A stretch of DNA of 38,637 nt from Tannerella sp. (lineage in GTDB: Bacteria > Bacteroidota > Bacteroidia > Bacteroidales > Tannerellaceae). The notes under the pieces are model-generated. The model ran no database searches, was not told where the DNA came from, and saw nothing but the letters and a program-made list of their open reading frames with translations. Below, piece by piece: positions 27,397 through 37,035 of the stretch; position 1 is the first letter of the stretch; each line of letters opens with the position of its first letter. The position numbers were made by a program, and so were the translations under genes. Location of the stretch: positions 1-38,637 of the forward strand of contig JAISCL010000359.1 of NCBI GenBank assembly GCA_031265585.1, read 5' to 3'.

Positions 27397-28766
27397 CAGC
27401 CCAATGTCGTCAACTTAAGGCTCATAAGGCACGTTTATAGTTAGTTAACGTATAGAATTTACCATTAAGTGGATGTTTTCTGGCTCGGGAATATTTTCGT
27501 CCGGGCCTGACCGGTTCCAGGTGTTTCCCGAATAAATTTTCCAACTCCATTAAAATAGCTAACGGCTGTTTTTCCATAAACAAACTGACAACACGGTGTT
27601 TGAGCATGCCCAAACTCACATTCCTATTCACACGGTACCGGCTTTTCCTTTGCCTGTTAACGGCTTTAAGACAGGGCTCACTTTGTTTTTCTATCAGGCT
27701 TTGAAGATTCAACAGCAGCAGGCTGGCTGCAAAACTCTGTTCAATACAACCTGACGGATGCCGCTGAACTGTACCGGCTGGAGCTTTTCCTTCAAATGAC
27801 CGTAACCCGTTTCTATTCCCCACCGAAAACCATATACTTCCTTCATCGACTGAGAATCATAAACATGTGAATCATACAGATTAGTGACCGGTACTTCGGT
27901 TTCTCCCGTGTTGAGCATAACCTTGACCATATGTATGCTAAGACCGGTGGTGCTACTGATGACCCTGCCCTTCTCTGCAAGCCTCTTTCTTGAACAATAG
28001 CCCGGATACCACAGTGTGGTCAGATCCTTCCGGGGTAATATAGCCTCTGTCCAGAATCAGCACTTTATCCTCAAAGTCCATTTCTTCCAGTAATTATGCA
28101 TAGGCACTGTCTTCGGATGAACAGCAGGGATGAAGCGCTCCTTTTACAGTCAATTCGTTCAGCACATTATAAAAAAGACAGATACGGGCCATAACGCTTA
28201 CCGGTTTTTCAGCGTGCTGATTACTGGTTCCTCCGAAGGCCTTCTTCAAAGATTCCGTTTGTGGAAGCGGAACGGTACTCCCGTCGACTGCCCACAATAC
28301 CATCCCCTTCCATCGCTTCACGTACGAATCGCAATGCCGGTAAAAACCGTTAACCAACACCCTGTTGCAGGCATAAAAAAAGGCAGGTTTCAGGTTCCCG
28401 CGCTGTTTGCTGAATGCCTGTTTGGTGCAGCTTTCTCCCGGAAAAACATGACTGAAAAAATCCGTTACTCAATACTCAGGCTTCGCTTCATGGCATTGAG
28501 GATCATCAATATCAATACGGGAAAGGTTAATATCCGGCGACGCGTGAAGTCTCTTGCCTTCTCTACCGTATATTTGCTTTTCTCCGCACAGCCGGTAATT
28601 GCTGTTTCCATAAATCTTTTTATTTCATTTATTATTGCTACATTTGCATCTGCCATTGGACTGTTCACTGTGTATCATTTTTTGTTTTCAATTCTAAAAT
28701 AATACTTTTGAATCTATTTCCAATGGCTTTTTTATTATTTTTCCTTAAGTTGACGACATTGGGCTG
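27397..28766 (-). mobile_element. Decayed IS4-like insertion sequence, about 1.37 kb, with 24-bp inverted repeats
   Basis: CAGCCCAATGTCGTCAACTTAAGG at 27397-27420 is the exact reverse complement of 28743-28766; interior pieces KRWKGMVLWAVDGSTVPLPQTESLKKAFGG and SMKEVYGFRWGIETGYGHLKEKLQ in different frames. Confidence 0.85.
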
Positions 28767-28915
28767 GAGCCTTCGCCGAGCCGAGTTGAGGAGAGGAGTT
28801 CGCTCTACCCGGGCTGCGCCTGCGGCTTGTACGGAGTTCTCCAAATCAGACGTCTTCCGGCATCAACTTGCCGTGCACAAAAGGTACTGCGTAACATCCT
28901 TATTAACAAGATAGA

Positions 28916-29692
28916 ATGATGAAAAAATACTTATATAGCCGGTTTGTGACCGCAATCGCAGCAGTGGTGTGCGGTGCCGTGCGAGGGAATGCCGGAATGA
29001 GGATTATACTCCTGACGATGTCCTGCTTTTTTGTGATTGCCTGCGTTTCCTGTTTGCGGCAGCAAGCTCCTGCTACCGGACAGGGCGCTGAAAAAGACAG
29101 TCTTTCTTTGGCTTCTTTTCCCGGTAAATCGCCGAAGGCGGATGCGTTGCAGGAGCATTTGCGCCTGAAAGCGGATTCGGCCGGGGTTTACTGCCGTTCC
29201 AGGGGGTTTAGCGAGCGGTATTGCATACTGGTCAATTTCAATATTCATTCGGGGAAAAAACGTTTTTTTGTATGGGATTTTGAAAAGGATACGGTTTTGT
29301 ATGCGAGCCTGTGCGCTCACGGGACGGGGCGGGAAAGTACACCTAAGAAACCTGTGTACAGCAATGATCCGGGCAGTTACTGTTCTTCGCTCGGGAGGTA
29401 TAAGACCGGCGTTTCCTCCTATAGCCGGTATGGGATCCATATCCATTACAAGTTGCATGGACTGGATCCGACCAATAATAACGCCTTTAAACGCATTATT
29501 GTCCTTCATTCACATTCGCCTATGCCGGACAGGGAAATTTATCCGCTCTATTTACCGCTGGGATACAGTCTGGGATGCCCCGTTATTTCCGATCCGGTGA
29601 TGCGTAAAGTAGATACGCTTTTGAAAGAAAGCAAAAAACCGGTTCTGTTATGGATTTATGACGAACCGGTCATTTATATTCACACGGAATGA
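28916..29692 (+). CDS. YkuD_2-type murein L,D-transpeptidase catalytic domain protein
   Basis: 258 aa; YCILVNFNIHSGKKRFFVWDFEKDTV, SRYGIHIHYKLHGLDPTNNNAFKRIIVLHSHSP, LPLGYSLGCPVIS (Cys motif). Confidence 0.8.
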   Translation: MMKKYLYSRFVTAIAAVVCGAVRGNAGMRIILLTMSCFFVIACVSCLRQQAPATGQGAEKDSLSLASFPGKSPKADALQEHLRLKADSAGVYCRSRGFSERYCILVNFNIHSGKKRFFVWDFEKDTVLYASLCAHGTGRESTPKKPVYSNDPGSYCSSLGRYKTGVSSYSRYGIHIHYKLHGLDPTNNNAFKRIIVLHSHSPMPDREIYPLYLPLGYSLGCPVISDPVMRKVDTLLKESKKPVLLWIYDEPVIYIHTE

Positions 29693-29743
29693 TTTTGTGC
29701 ATTGAGGGCTGATATCCGGAACGGATTCAAACGGAGAGCTGTA

Positions 29744-31093
29744 TTACCGGTGTTCAATCGAAACATACGGGAGCTTTTCGTTAATCGTATTTTTATAAGC
29801 CGGACGAATAATGCGTTTACCGGCAAAATTAAGTTCTTCGTTACGGTGAGCGGTCCATCCGACGATGCGCGCCATGGCAAATAACGGGGTATAAATTTCT
29901 TTCGGCAAACCGATCATATCGTATACGAAACCGGTATAAAAGTCAACATTACTGGAGACCTGTTTCCCGTTGTTCTTAACCCTGGCGAAGACTTCGACTG
30001 CGCGCTGTTCGAGCAATTCGAAAAATTCAAACTCTTCACAGCGTCCTTTTTCGAAGGCCAGTTCGCCGGCCAGTTCGCGGAGCAGTAATGCGCGCGGGTC
30101 TGAGATTGTGTATACGGCATGTCCGATACCGTAGATCAGGCCGGTTTTATTGTAGGCTTCCTTTTTCAGGATGCGGGTCAAATACCGGTCTATTTCATCC
30201 ACATTTTTCCAGTCTTTTATGTTCTCCTTCAAATGGCTGAGCATATCAACCACCTGGAGGTTTGCGCCTCCGTGCAGCGGGCCTTTGAGCGAGCCGATGC
30301 CGGCTGCTATGGAAGAATAGATATCCGTCATTGTGGAGGAGGTGACACGGACGGTAAAGGTGGAGTTATTACCGCCGCCGTGCTCGGCCTGCAGGATCAG
30401 GAGAAGGTCGAGCATGCGTGCGTCGAGCTGCGTATAATCACGCTTGAGCATGTGAAGGAAATTCTCCGCCAGCGAAAGCTGATCATGCGGATGGCGGATA
30501 TGCAGGGAGCGCTCCTTGTTGTGATGGCGCAGCACGTTGTAGGCATAAGCAATAATGGTCGGGAAGCGGGATATGAGCTTGATGGACTGGCGCATCTGGT
30601 TTTCGCGGGACAGGTCGTCCGGAGTGGCGTCAAAATTGTACATTTGAAGCACACACCGCGACAGTGTATTCATCACATTTTCACCCCGCAGCTGAAGGAT
30701 GCTCATGGTTGTTTCGTGCGTCAGCGGCATGTTTTCGCAGATCAGTTCCCTGAATTGCTGCAATTCTTCCCTGTCGGGAAGATGTCCGGAAAGAAGCAGG
30801 AAAGCGACTGCCTCGAAGCCAACCCGCTTCTGTTCCACCGTTCCGTGAACCAGGTCTTCCACATCATAGCCCCGATAGTACAGTTTGCCGGGAACGGGTT
30901 TTAACGTCCCGTCGCCGGAGCGTTCATATCCTACCACGTTCCCGATGTTTGTCAGTCCCACGAGTACGCCCGAACCGTCTTCGTTGCGAAGCCCGCGCTT
31001 TACGCCGAGTTTTTTGAATAGAGAGCTGTCAATTTTGGAGGTCTTTTTGATCGTCTCGGCCAGTTTGTACATTAAATATTCCTTTTTCATCAT
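29744..31093 (-). CDS. gltA: Citrate synthase
   Basis: 449 aa; KLYYRGYDVEDLV, LLILQAEHGGGNNSTFTVRVTSSTMTDIYSSIAAGIGSLKGPLHGGAN, YGIGHAVY. Confidence 0.92.
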   Translation of the reverse strand: MMKKEYLMYKLAETIKKTSKIDSSLFKKLGVKRGLRNEDGSGVLVGLTNIGNVVGYERSGDGTLKPVPGKLYYRGYDVEDLVHGTVEQKRVGFEAVAFLLLSGHLPDREELQQFRELICENMPLTHETTMSILQLRGENVMNTLSRCVLQMYNFDATPDDLSRENQMRQSIKLISRFPTIIAYAYNVLRHHNKERSLHIRHPHDQLSLAENFLHMLKRDYTQLDARMLDLLLILQAEHGGGNNSTFTVRVTSSTMTDIYSSIAAGIGSLKGPLHGGANLQVVDMLSHLKENIKDWKNVDEIDRYLTRILKKEAYNKTGLIYGIGHAVYTISDPRALLLRELAGELAFEKGRCEEFEFFELLEQRAVEVFARVKNNGKQVSSNVDFYTGFVYDMIGLPKEIYTPLFAMARIVGWTAHRNEELNFAGKRIIRPAYKNTINEKLPYVSIEHR

Positions 31094-31103
31094 TGTCCGG
31101 TTT

Positions 31104-32378
31104 TTATAAGTTATTCATATTTTCGATCAGGGCTTGCCGGAAGCGGGAGGTGGTCAGGTATTTCCCGTCCGGCATGAAGGAGGAGAGGTCGGCAGTTGCA
31201 TTTCCTTCCGTAAAGCAACGCTCCATTGCGCGGATGATCAGTGTGGCGGCTTCGTTCCAGCCGATGTATTCGAGCATCATGGCGGCGGAAAGGATCAGGG
31301 AGGAGGGGTTGGCGCGGTTTTCGCCGGCGATGTCGGGCGCCGTCCCGTGTGTTGCTTCAAAAACAGCATGTCCCGTCAGGTAATTGATATTGGCGCCGGG
31401 GGAAATCCCGATTCCTCCGACCGTGGCCGCCAAGAGGTCGGAGATGTAGTCGCCGTTCAGGTTCGGAGTGGCTATGACCGAGTAGTCTTCCGGATGGAGG
31501 AGCGTATTTTGCAGGAATGCGTCTGCGATGACATCTTTGATGATGACTTTTTTCTTCCTTTTGGCTTCCTGCAGCATTTGTCCGGCGATTTCCGTTCCGC
31601 AGGTCAGGGCCGTTTGCCGGTACAGGCGCATGGAAAAGATGCTGTCGCCAAATTCCTGTTCCGCGACTTCGTAGGCCCAGCGGTTGAAGCCTCCTTCGGT
31701 GAATTTCATGATGTTTCCTTTGTGTACGAAGGTGAGGCTGGGCAGCTGATGCGCCAGGGTATAGCGGATGGCTGCCCGGACGAGGCGTTTGGTGCCTTCT
31801 TCGGATACGGGCTTGACGCCGAAGGCGGAGCTTTCGGGGAAGCGTATTTTTGTGACGCCCATTTCGTCGCGCAGGAAGTCCAGGAATTTTTTTGCTTCGG
31901 GAGTTCCCCTGTCCCATTCGATCCCGGCGTAGATATCTTCGGTATTTTCGCGGAATACGGTCATATTTACTTTCTGCGGTTCTTTGAGCGGGGAAGATAC
32001 GCCTTTGAACCAGCGGACCGGACGCAGGCAGACGTACAGGTCCAGCATTTGCCGCAGGGCTACGTTGATGGAGCGGATGCCCTGTCCGACCGGGGTGGTC
32101 AGGGGGCCTTTGATGCCGATGAGGTATCCGTTAAATGCATCCAGTGTGGCACAGGGGAGCCATTCGCCGTTTTCCCGGAATGATTTTTCCCCGGCCTGCA
32201 CTTCGATCCAGTTGACGGAGCGGGTTCCGCGGTATGCTTTCAGGAGGGCTGCATCCACTGCTTCCCGACATGCGGGTGTGATTTCACTCCCGATGCCGTC
32301 GCCGGTGATATAGGGGACGGTCAGGCGGTCGGGGACGGTCAGGCGTCCGTTGATGATTTTCAGTTTGCTATTGTCCAT
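31104..32378 (-). CDS. icd: Isocitrate dehydrogenase (NADP-type)
   Basis: 424 aa; YITGDGIGSEITPACREAVDAAL, KGPLTTPVGQGIRSINVALRQMLDLYVCLRPVRW, FRENTEDIYAGIEW, NLNGDYISDLLAATVGGIGISPGANI. Confidence 0.94.
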   Translation of the reverse strand: MDNSKLKIINGRLTVPDRLTVPYITGDGIGSEITPACREAVDAALLKAYRGTRSVNWIEVQAGEKSFRENGEWLPCATLDAFNGYLIGIKGPLTTPVGQGIRSINVALRQMLDLYVCLRPVRWFKGVSSPLKEPQKVNMTVFRENTEDIYAGIEWDRGTPEAKKFLDFLRDEMGVTKIRFPESSAFGVKPVSEEGTKRLVRAAIRYTLAHQLPSLTFVHKGNIMKFTEGGFNRWAYEVAEQEFGDSIFSMRLYRQTALTCGTEIAGQMLQEAKRKKKVIIKDVIADAFLQNTLLHPEDYSVIATPNLNGDYISDLLAATVGGIGISPGANINYLTGHAVFEATHGTAPDIAGENRANPSSLILSAAMMLEYIGWNEAATLIIRAMERCFTEGNATADLSSFMPDGKYLTTSRFRQALIENMNNL

Positions 32379-32393
32379 TTTTCAATTCATTGT

Positions 32394-34619
32394 TTATTGT
32401 GAAAGACTGTTTGCGTTCAGTGCGGAGCCGGCTTTGAACCATCCGATCTGCACCGTGTTACAGGTATGGTTTACTTCGAAGGAGGCGGTTGTGCCGTCGG
32501 CATGTGTCAGCGTGACGGTCAGTGGCCGGTGCGGGGCGAAGGCTGTCAATCCGGTGAGGGCGAACGTGTCGTCTTCGCGGATTTTGTCATAATCCTCCGG
32601 ACGGGCGAAGGTGAGGGCGAGCAGGCCCTGCTTCTTCAGGTTTGTTTCATGTATCCGGGCAAATGATTTGGCGAGGATGGCTTTTACGTTCAGGAACCTC
32701 GGTTCCATGGCTGCATGTTCGCGCGAGGAGCCTTCGCCGTAATTGTCTTCCGCCACGACGATGGAGGGGATGCCTTTCGATTTGTATTCTTTGGCGACGG
32801 CCGATACGGTGCCGTAGAGGCGGCTTTCGCGGTTCAGGACGCAGTTGGTTTTGCCGTTAAAGGCGTTGACGGCTCCCATGAGGAGGTTGTCCGAGATGTT
32901 TTCCAGGTGTCCGCGGAACCGCAGCCATTCGCCGGCCATGGAGATGTGGTCGGTTGTGCATTTTCCCTTTACCCTGATCAGGAGGGCCATGCCGGTGAAG
33001 TCTTTTCCGTTCCAGGCGGGGAAGGGCCGGAGCAGTTGCAGCCTTTGCGAGTGGGGGAGAACGGTTACCTGCCCGGTTTTTCCGGTGGGGGGGACGAATC
33101 CTTTGTCGACGTGCGGGAAGCCGCCGGGTGGAAATCTGTTTCCCTGTGGGGGATCGAGGGAGACCCATGCCCCGTTTCTGTTTTTCAGCCGGTCTTTGAG
33201 CGGATTGAAGGAGAGGGAGCCTGCGATTGCGAGCGCCACTGTTATTTCGGGGGATGCGATGAAGGAGTGGGTGTTGGGATTCCCGTCCGCGCGTTTGGCG
33301 AAGTTGCGGTTGAATGACGTTACAATTGTATTGGGTCGCGCGGGGTCGCTGTTGACGCGCGTCCACTGTCCGATACAGGGGCCGCAGGCGTTGGCCATAA
33401 TTACGGCGCCGCTGTTTTCGAGCGTTTTTACCGTTTCCGTATGTTCGATCATGCGGGAGCCGGGGTTTACGATGAGCTGCGCGCGGACGGGCAGGTTTTT
33501 TTCTTTTGCCTGGATGGCCAGTGAAGCGGCGCGGTCGAGGTCCTGGTAGGAGGAGTTGGTGCAGGAGCCGATCAGGCCGGCTTCCACGCGGTCGGGGTAT
33601 CCCATTTCCCTGACCTTTGCGGCCAGGCGGGAGAGAGGTGTTGCGGCGTCGGGCGTGAAGGGGCCGTTGACGTGGGGTTCCAGTCCGGAGAGGTCGATTT
33701 CGAGGAGGCGGTCGTAGTGGTTTGCGGGGTGGGCCGTTACTTCGGGGTCGGCCTGCAGGCTGTCGCGTACGGCGCCGGCCTGTGCGGCAAGGCGGGGTCT
33801 TCCGGTTGCCTGCAGGTAGAGTTCCATTTCGCTGTCGTAGGGAAAGATGGAGGATGTGGCGCCCACTTCGGCGCCCATGTTGCAGATGGTGGCTTTTCCC
33901 GTTGCGGGAATTGAGCGGGTTCCCGTTCCAAAGTATTCGATGACGGCGTTTGTGGCTCCCTTTACGGTCAGGAGGCCGGCGAGTTTGAGGATTACGTCTT
34001 TGGGGGAAACCCATCCGGATAATTCGCCGGTCAGGCGGACGCCGATGATGCGCGGCATTTTCAGTTCCCACGCCATGCCGGTCATGACGTCTACGGCATC
34101 GGCTCCCCCGACGCCGACGGCGAGCATGGCGAGGCCTCCGGCATTGGGGGTATGCGAATCGGTTCCGACCATCATTCCGCCCGGGAAGGCGTAGTTTTCC
34201 AGCAGGGTCTGATGGATGATTCCGGCTCCGGGCTTCCAGAAGGTGATGCCGTAGCGGTCGCAGGCGCTGGCCAGGAAAGTGTATACTTCCCGGTTTGCGG
34301 CGGCGGCTGTTTCCAGGTCTTTTTCCGCTCCCAGGGAGGCGCGGATCAGGTGGTCGCAGTGGACGGAGGCGGGGACTGCCGATTCTTTTTTTCCGGAGAT
34401 CATGAACTGCAGCAGGGCCATCTGCGCCGTGGCATCCTGCATGGCAACGCGGTCGGGCCTGAAATTGGCATAGTCTTCGCCCCGTGCGCAGGGTTTGAGG
34501 CCGTGCGGGTCATACAGGTGGGCATACAGGATTTTTTCGGTCAGGGTCAGCGGTTTTCCGAGGACCGTTCTGATTTTTTTTATTTGCCGCGCGTACGCTT
34601 TGTAACAGTGATTCTCCAT
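32394..34619 (-). CDS. acn: Aconitate hydratase
   Basis: 741 aa; [66 protein letters not shown]. Confidence 0.94.
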   Translation of the reverse strand: MENHCYKAYARQIKKIRTVLGKPLTLTEKILYAHLYDPHGLKPCARGEDYANFRPDRVAMQDATAQMALLQFMISGKKESAVPASVHCDHLIRASLGAEKDLETAAAANREVYTFLASACDRYGITFWKPGAGIIHQTLLENYAFPGGMMVGTDSHTPNAGGLAMLAVGVGGADAVDVMTGMAWELKMPRIIGVRLTGELSGWVSPKDVILKLAGLLTVKGATNAVIEYFGTGTRSIPATGKATICNMGAEVGATSSIFPYDSEMELYLQATGRPRLAAQAGAVRDSLQADPEVTAHPANHYDRLLEIDLSGLEPHVNGPFTPDAATPLSRLAAKVREMGYPDRVEAGLIGSCTNSSYQDLDRAASLAIQAKEKNLPVRAQLIVNPGSRMIEHTETVKTLENSGAVIMANACGPCIGQWTRVNSDPARPNTIVTSFNRNFAKRADGNPNTHSFIASPEITVALAIAGSLSFNPLKDRLKNRNGAWVSLDPPQGNRFPPGGFPHVDKGFVPPTGKTGQVTVLPHSQRLQLLRPFPAWNGKDFTGMALLIRVKGKCTTDHISMAGEWLRFRGHLENISDNLLMGAVNAFNGKTNCVLNRESRLYGTVSAVAKEYKSKGIPSIVVAEDNYGEGSSREHAAMEPRFLNVKAILAKSFARIHETNLKKQGLLALTFARPEDYDKIREDDTFALTGLTAFAPHRPLTVTLTHADGTTASFEVNHTCNTVQIGWFKAGSALNANSLSQ

Positions 34620-34837
34620 AATTGCGTTTTTTGAAATTATTACATTTTTACAGTCAGTGCAAAGTAATACATATTTTCCGGAAACGGTTACAGGCGGCCC
34701 GTTATTTATGCATTATTTTTGTTTTTTTGCACTTGTACTGTTTTATAAGCGGGAACGGATTCCGTGCGGGCGGTCCGGCCCGATATGCCGGGGGATTCGG
34801 CGGCGGCGGGTATCCCGTGCGGCGAGGCTCCGGCGGG

Positions 34838-34998
34838 TGTCCGGGCAGTTTCGGGGGATGTCCCTGCAATCCGTGGGTCATGACCCGCAATCCGCAGGGG
34901 ATGACCCGCAATCTGTAGGGACGCCCCGGCAATCTGAAGGGGAGCACCGGCAATCCGTAGGGGAGCACCGGCAATCTGCAGGGGAGCACCGGCAATCC
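34838..34998. repeat. 21-bp minisatellite
   Basis: Units begin near 34865, 34886, 34907, 34928, 34949, 34970, 34991 (GGCAATCYGYAGGGGAGCACC-like); units at the left are more degenerate. Confidence 0.9.
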
Positions 34999-35049
34999 GG
35001 GAATTTCCGTCGATACGAAGGCTCTGCGGGCTATTGCGGCATTATACGG

Positions 35050-35535
35050 TCAGGGGTTCTCCGTTTTTCCGCCCTGAAATTCTTCGACGGCTATTTTGGC
35101 AACGACTTTCCGTATATCTCCCTGTCCGATGCCCGGTGCGTGCCCGTCTTCGGGGAAGTATACGGCAAACTGTCCGGGATAGAGTTTGGTGTACGCTGTC
35201 GGGAAGTCATGGTAGAAGATGACGTCTTTCCTGTCGTCGTACGGTTGCGAAACGATCATCAGTTCGTCGCCGGCTTTCCATCCGATGGTTTCGACGCCGA
35301 TGATCGGTGCCTGTATGTCGATAAATTTTTTGTGCGATTCGAGCACGGCGTCCTGCGGGTCTTTGCCCCTCGAACGCGAGATGGAGAAGTACAGGCGCGG
35401 ATCGCCCGTTTCGATAACTCCTTCCTTCAGCTGCGAAAAATCCGTGTGTTTGATAAAGTCAAATGCTTTTTTGAACAGGGGGTGCAGCGATTCATACTGC
35501 CGGGAGTTTTCCAGTGAATCCAATATCATAGCCAT
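35050..35535 (-). CDS. YhcH/YjgK/YiaL (DUF386) family protein
   Basis: 161 aa; SHKKFIDIQAPIIGVETIGW, FAVYFPEDGHAPGIGQGDIRKVVAKIAV. Confidence 0.9.
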   Translation of the reverse strand: MAMILDSLENSRQYESLHPLFKKAFDFIKHTDFSQLKEGVIETGDPRLYFSISRSRGKDPQDAVLESHKKFIDIQAPIIGVETIGWKAGDELMIVSQPYDDRKDVIFYHDFPTAYTKLYPGQFAVYFPEDGHAPGIGQGDIRKVVAKIAVEEFQGGKTENP

Positions 35536-35652
35536 TCCGTTTTTTTTTAGTGATACATTCTACTTTTTACCTGATATAAGGCATGTAGAAATAACGGCCT
35601 GTGCCCGGCATTGTTGCCCGCCGTTATGCAAAATAGTTACAAACATCTATAA

Positions 35653-35690
35653 AAAAGGTGCACCGCGGGACAGGCCCCGGTGCACCTTTT
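35653..35690. terminator. Bidirectional rho-independent terminator
   Basis: AAAAGGTGCACCG (35653-35665) ... CGGTGCACCTTTT (35678-35690), perfect arms with A/T tails; just past tldE stop. Confidence 0.85.
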
Positions 35691-35714
35691 GCGGACGGGC
35701 ACGGATCCGGGGAA

Positions 35715-37034
35715 TCAGATCCCGCTGAAATCCACGCCGTCGAACAGCAGGGACGGGATACGCCAGCTGGACGAAAGGCGGGCGTCGTTGCCGGTTTCCA
35801 CCAGGCGGCTCCAGAGTTCAAGCATATTTCCCGTAATGTTCATTTCGTTTACCGGCTGCGTTGTCCGGCCGTTTTCGACCAGGAATCCTTCGATCCCGTA
35901 CGAAAAATCGCCGGTCGTGCTGTTGCAGTTTCCCCCGTTGAAGCCGGTCACCAGGATGCCTTTGCCGGCGGACTGCAGCAGTCCGTCCAGGCCGTTCGCG
36001 CCGGGCGGCACGGTCAGTATGGACGGCGAGCCGACGGTTTGCGGCATCTTCATCTTGTTTGCATTATACGTATCCAGGTAGTATTCCGTCAGTGTTCCGG
36101 CGTCAAATACCGTGATTTTCCGGGTTGCCACTCCCTCGCTGTCAAAGTAGCGGGCGCCGGAGGCTTTCACCAGGTGCGGCTCGTCGACAAGCGTCATTTT
36201 ATCGCCGAACACTTTGCGGCCCTTTTTATCCAGCAGGAAGGAATCCTTTTGCTGGATGGAAGACCCGTGGATGGCGCCGATGACGGGCGACAGCAGGCGG
36301 CGCGCGTTCATGAAATCAACGATCATCGGCATCCTGGCGGAGGCTATTTTCCGCTGTCCCAGCTTTTGGAGGGCGCGTTCCAGCGCTTTTCGACCGATCC
36401 CGTCCTTTTGCAGCGTGTCAAAATACAGGGAAGACTCGTGCCAGTAGGAGCCGGGGCGGGCGTCGCCTTCGCCTTTGATGCTGGCTTCTCCGAAGAGGGA
36501 AAAGTAGGAATCGGCCGTTTCCCCCTCGAAGCCGTTGCTGGCGATCCGGTAGCTGAAGTTCTCACTGTCGGAGTAGGACGAACTCGCATCTACGACACGC
36601 GGGTCCTTTCCCGTCATTTCATCGCATACGCGCATGGCGAGGGCCACCTTGTCGTCCGGCTGCAGGCTTGCGAACGTCCTGTCGTATAACTGCAGGTCCG
36701 GGCTTCCGCCCCTGTAGTAGAGGGATTCGTCCGGAAGCGCATGGGCTTCGTCTTCGGCCAGGTAGCGGGTTGATTCGATCCCGTTGCGGATGAATTTCCC
36801 CAGTTCTTCCCTTTCGAGGCGGTTCGTTGAGATGGCGCCGAAGCGTCCGTCCACGAACAGCTGTATGGACAGGCCGTTTTCGGAAGCCTGCTGCAGGCGG
36901 TCCATTTTCATGCCCCGGATTTCGAACGAGGCATTCGAGTTACTGTACAGGCTCAGGCGCGCGGCCCGGCATCCGTTCTTCAGGGCATATTCCATGGCCC
37001 ACTGTGCGAGTTTTTTCTGTTCATCTGTGATCAT
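35715..37034 (-). CDS. TldE/PmbA-type metalloprotease-family subunit
   Basis: 439 aa; FEIRGMKMDRLQQASENGLSIQLFVDGRFGAISTN; EGFLVENGRTTQPVNEMNITGNMLELW. Confidence 0.88.
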   Translation of the reverse strand: MITDEQKKLAQWAMEYALKNGCRAARLSLYSNSNASFEIRGMKMDRLQQASENGLSIQLFVDGRFGAISTNRLEREELGKFIRNGIESTRYLAEDEAHALPDESLYYRGGSPDLQLYDRTFASLQPDDKVALAMRVCDEMTGKDPRVVDASSSYSDSENFSYRIASNGFEGETADSYFSLFGEASIKGEGDARPGSYWHESSLYFDTLQKDGIGRKALERALQKLGQRKIASARMPMIVDFMNARRLLSPVIGAIHGSSIQQKDSFLLDKKGRKVFGDKMTLVDEPHLVKASGARYFDSEGVATRKITVFDAGTLTEYYLDTYNANKMKMPQTVGSPSILTVPPGANGLDGLLQSAGKGILVTGFNGGNCNSTTGDFSYGIEGFLVENGRTTQPVNEMNITGNMLELWSRLVETGNDARLSSSWRIPSLLFDGVDFSGI

Positions 37035-37035
37035 A

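Noticed and set aside
30119-34634. Long antisense ORFs over gltA/icd/acn (30119..30904, 31134..32183, 32715..33317, 32857..34071)
   Set aside because: GC-rich shadow frames of conserved TCA-cycle enzymes; low-complexity Arg/Pro or Val/Gly composition.
34838-34998. Minisatellite as CRISPR or coding proline-rich protein (34702..34995)
   Set aside because: No spacers; the ORF is an artefact of a 21-bp (multiple of 3) period without stops.
35658-36689. 343-aa plus-strand ORF opposite tldE
   Set aside because: Antisense shadow ORF; the minus-strand TldE reading has recognisable motifs.
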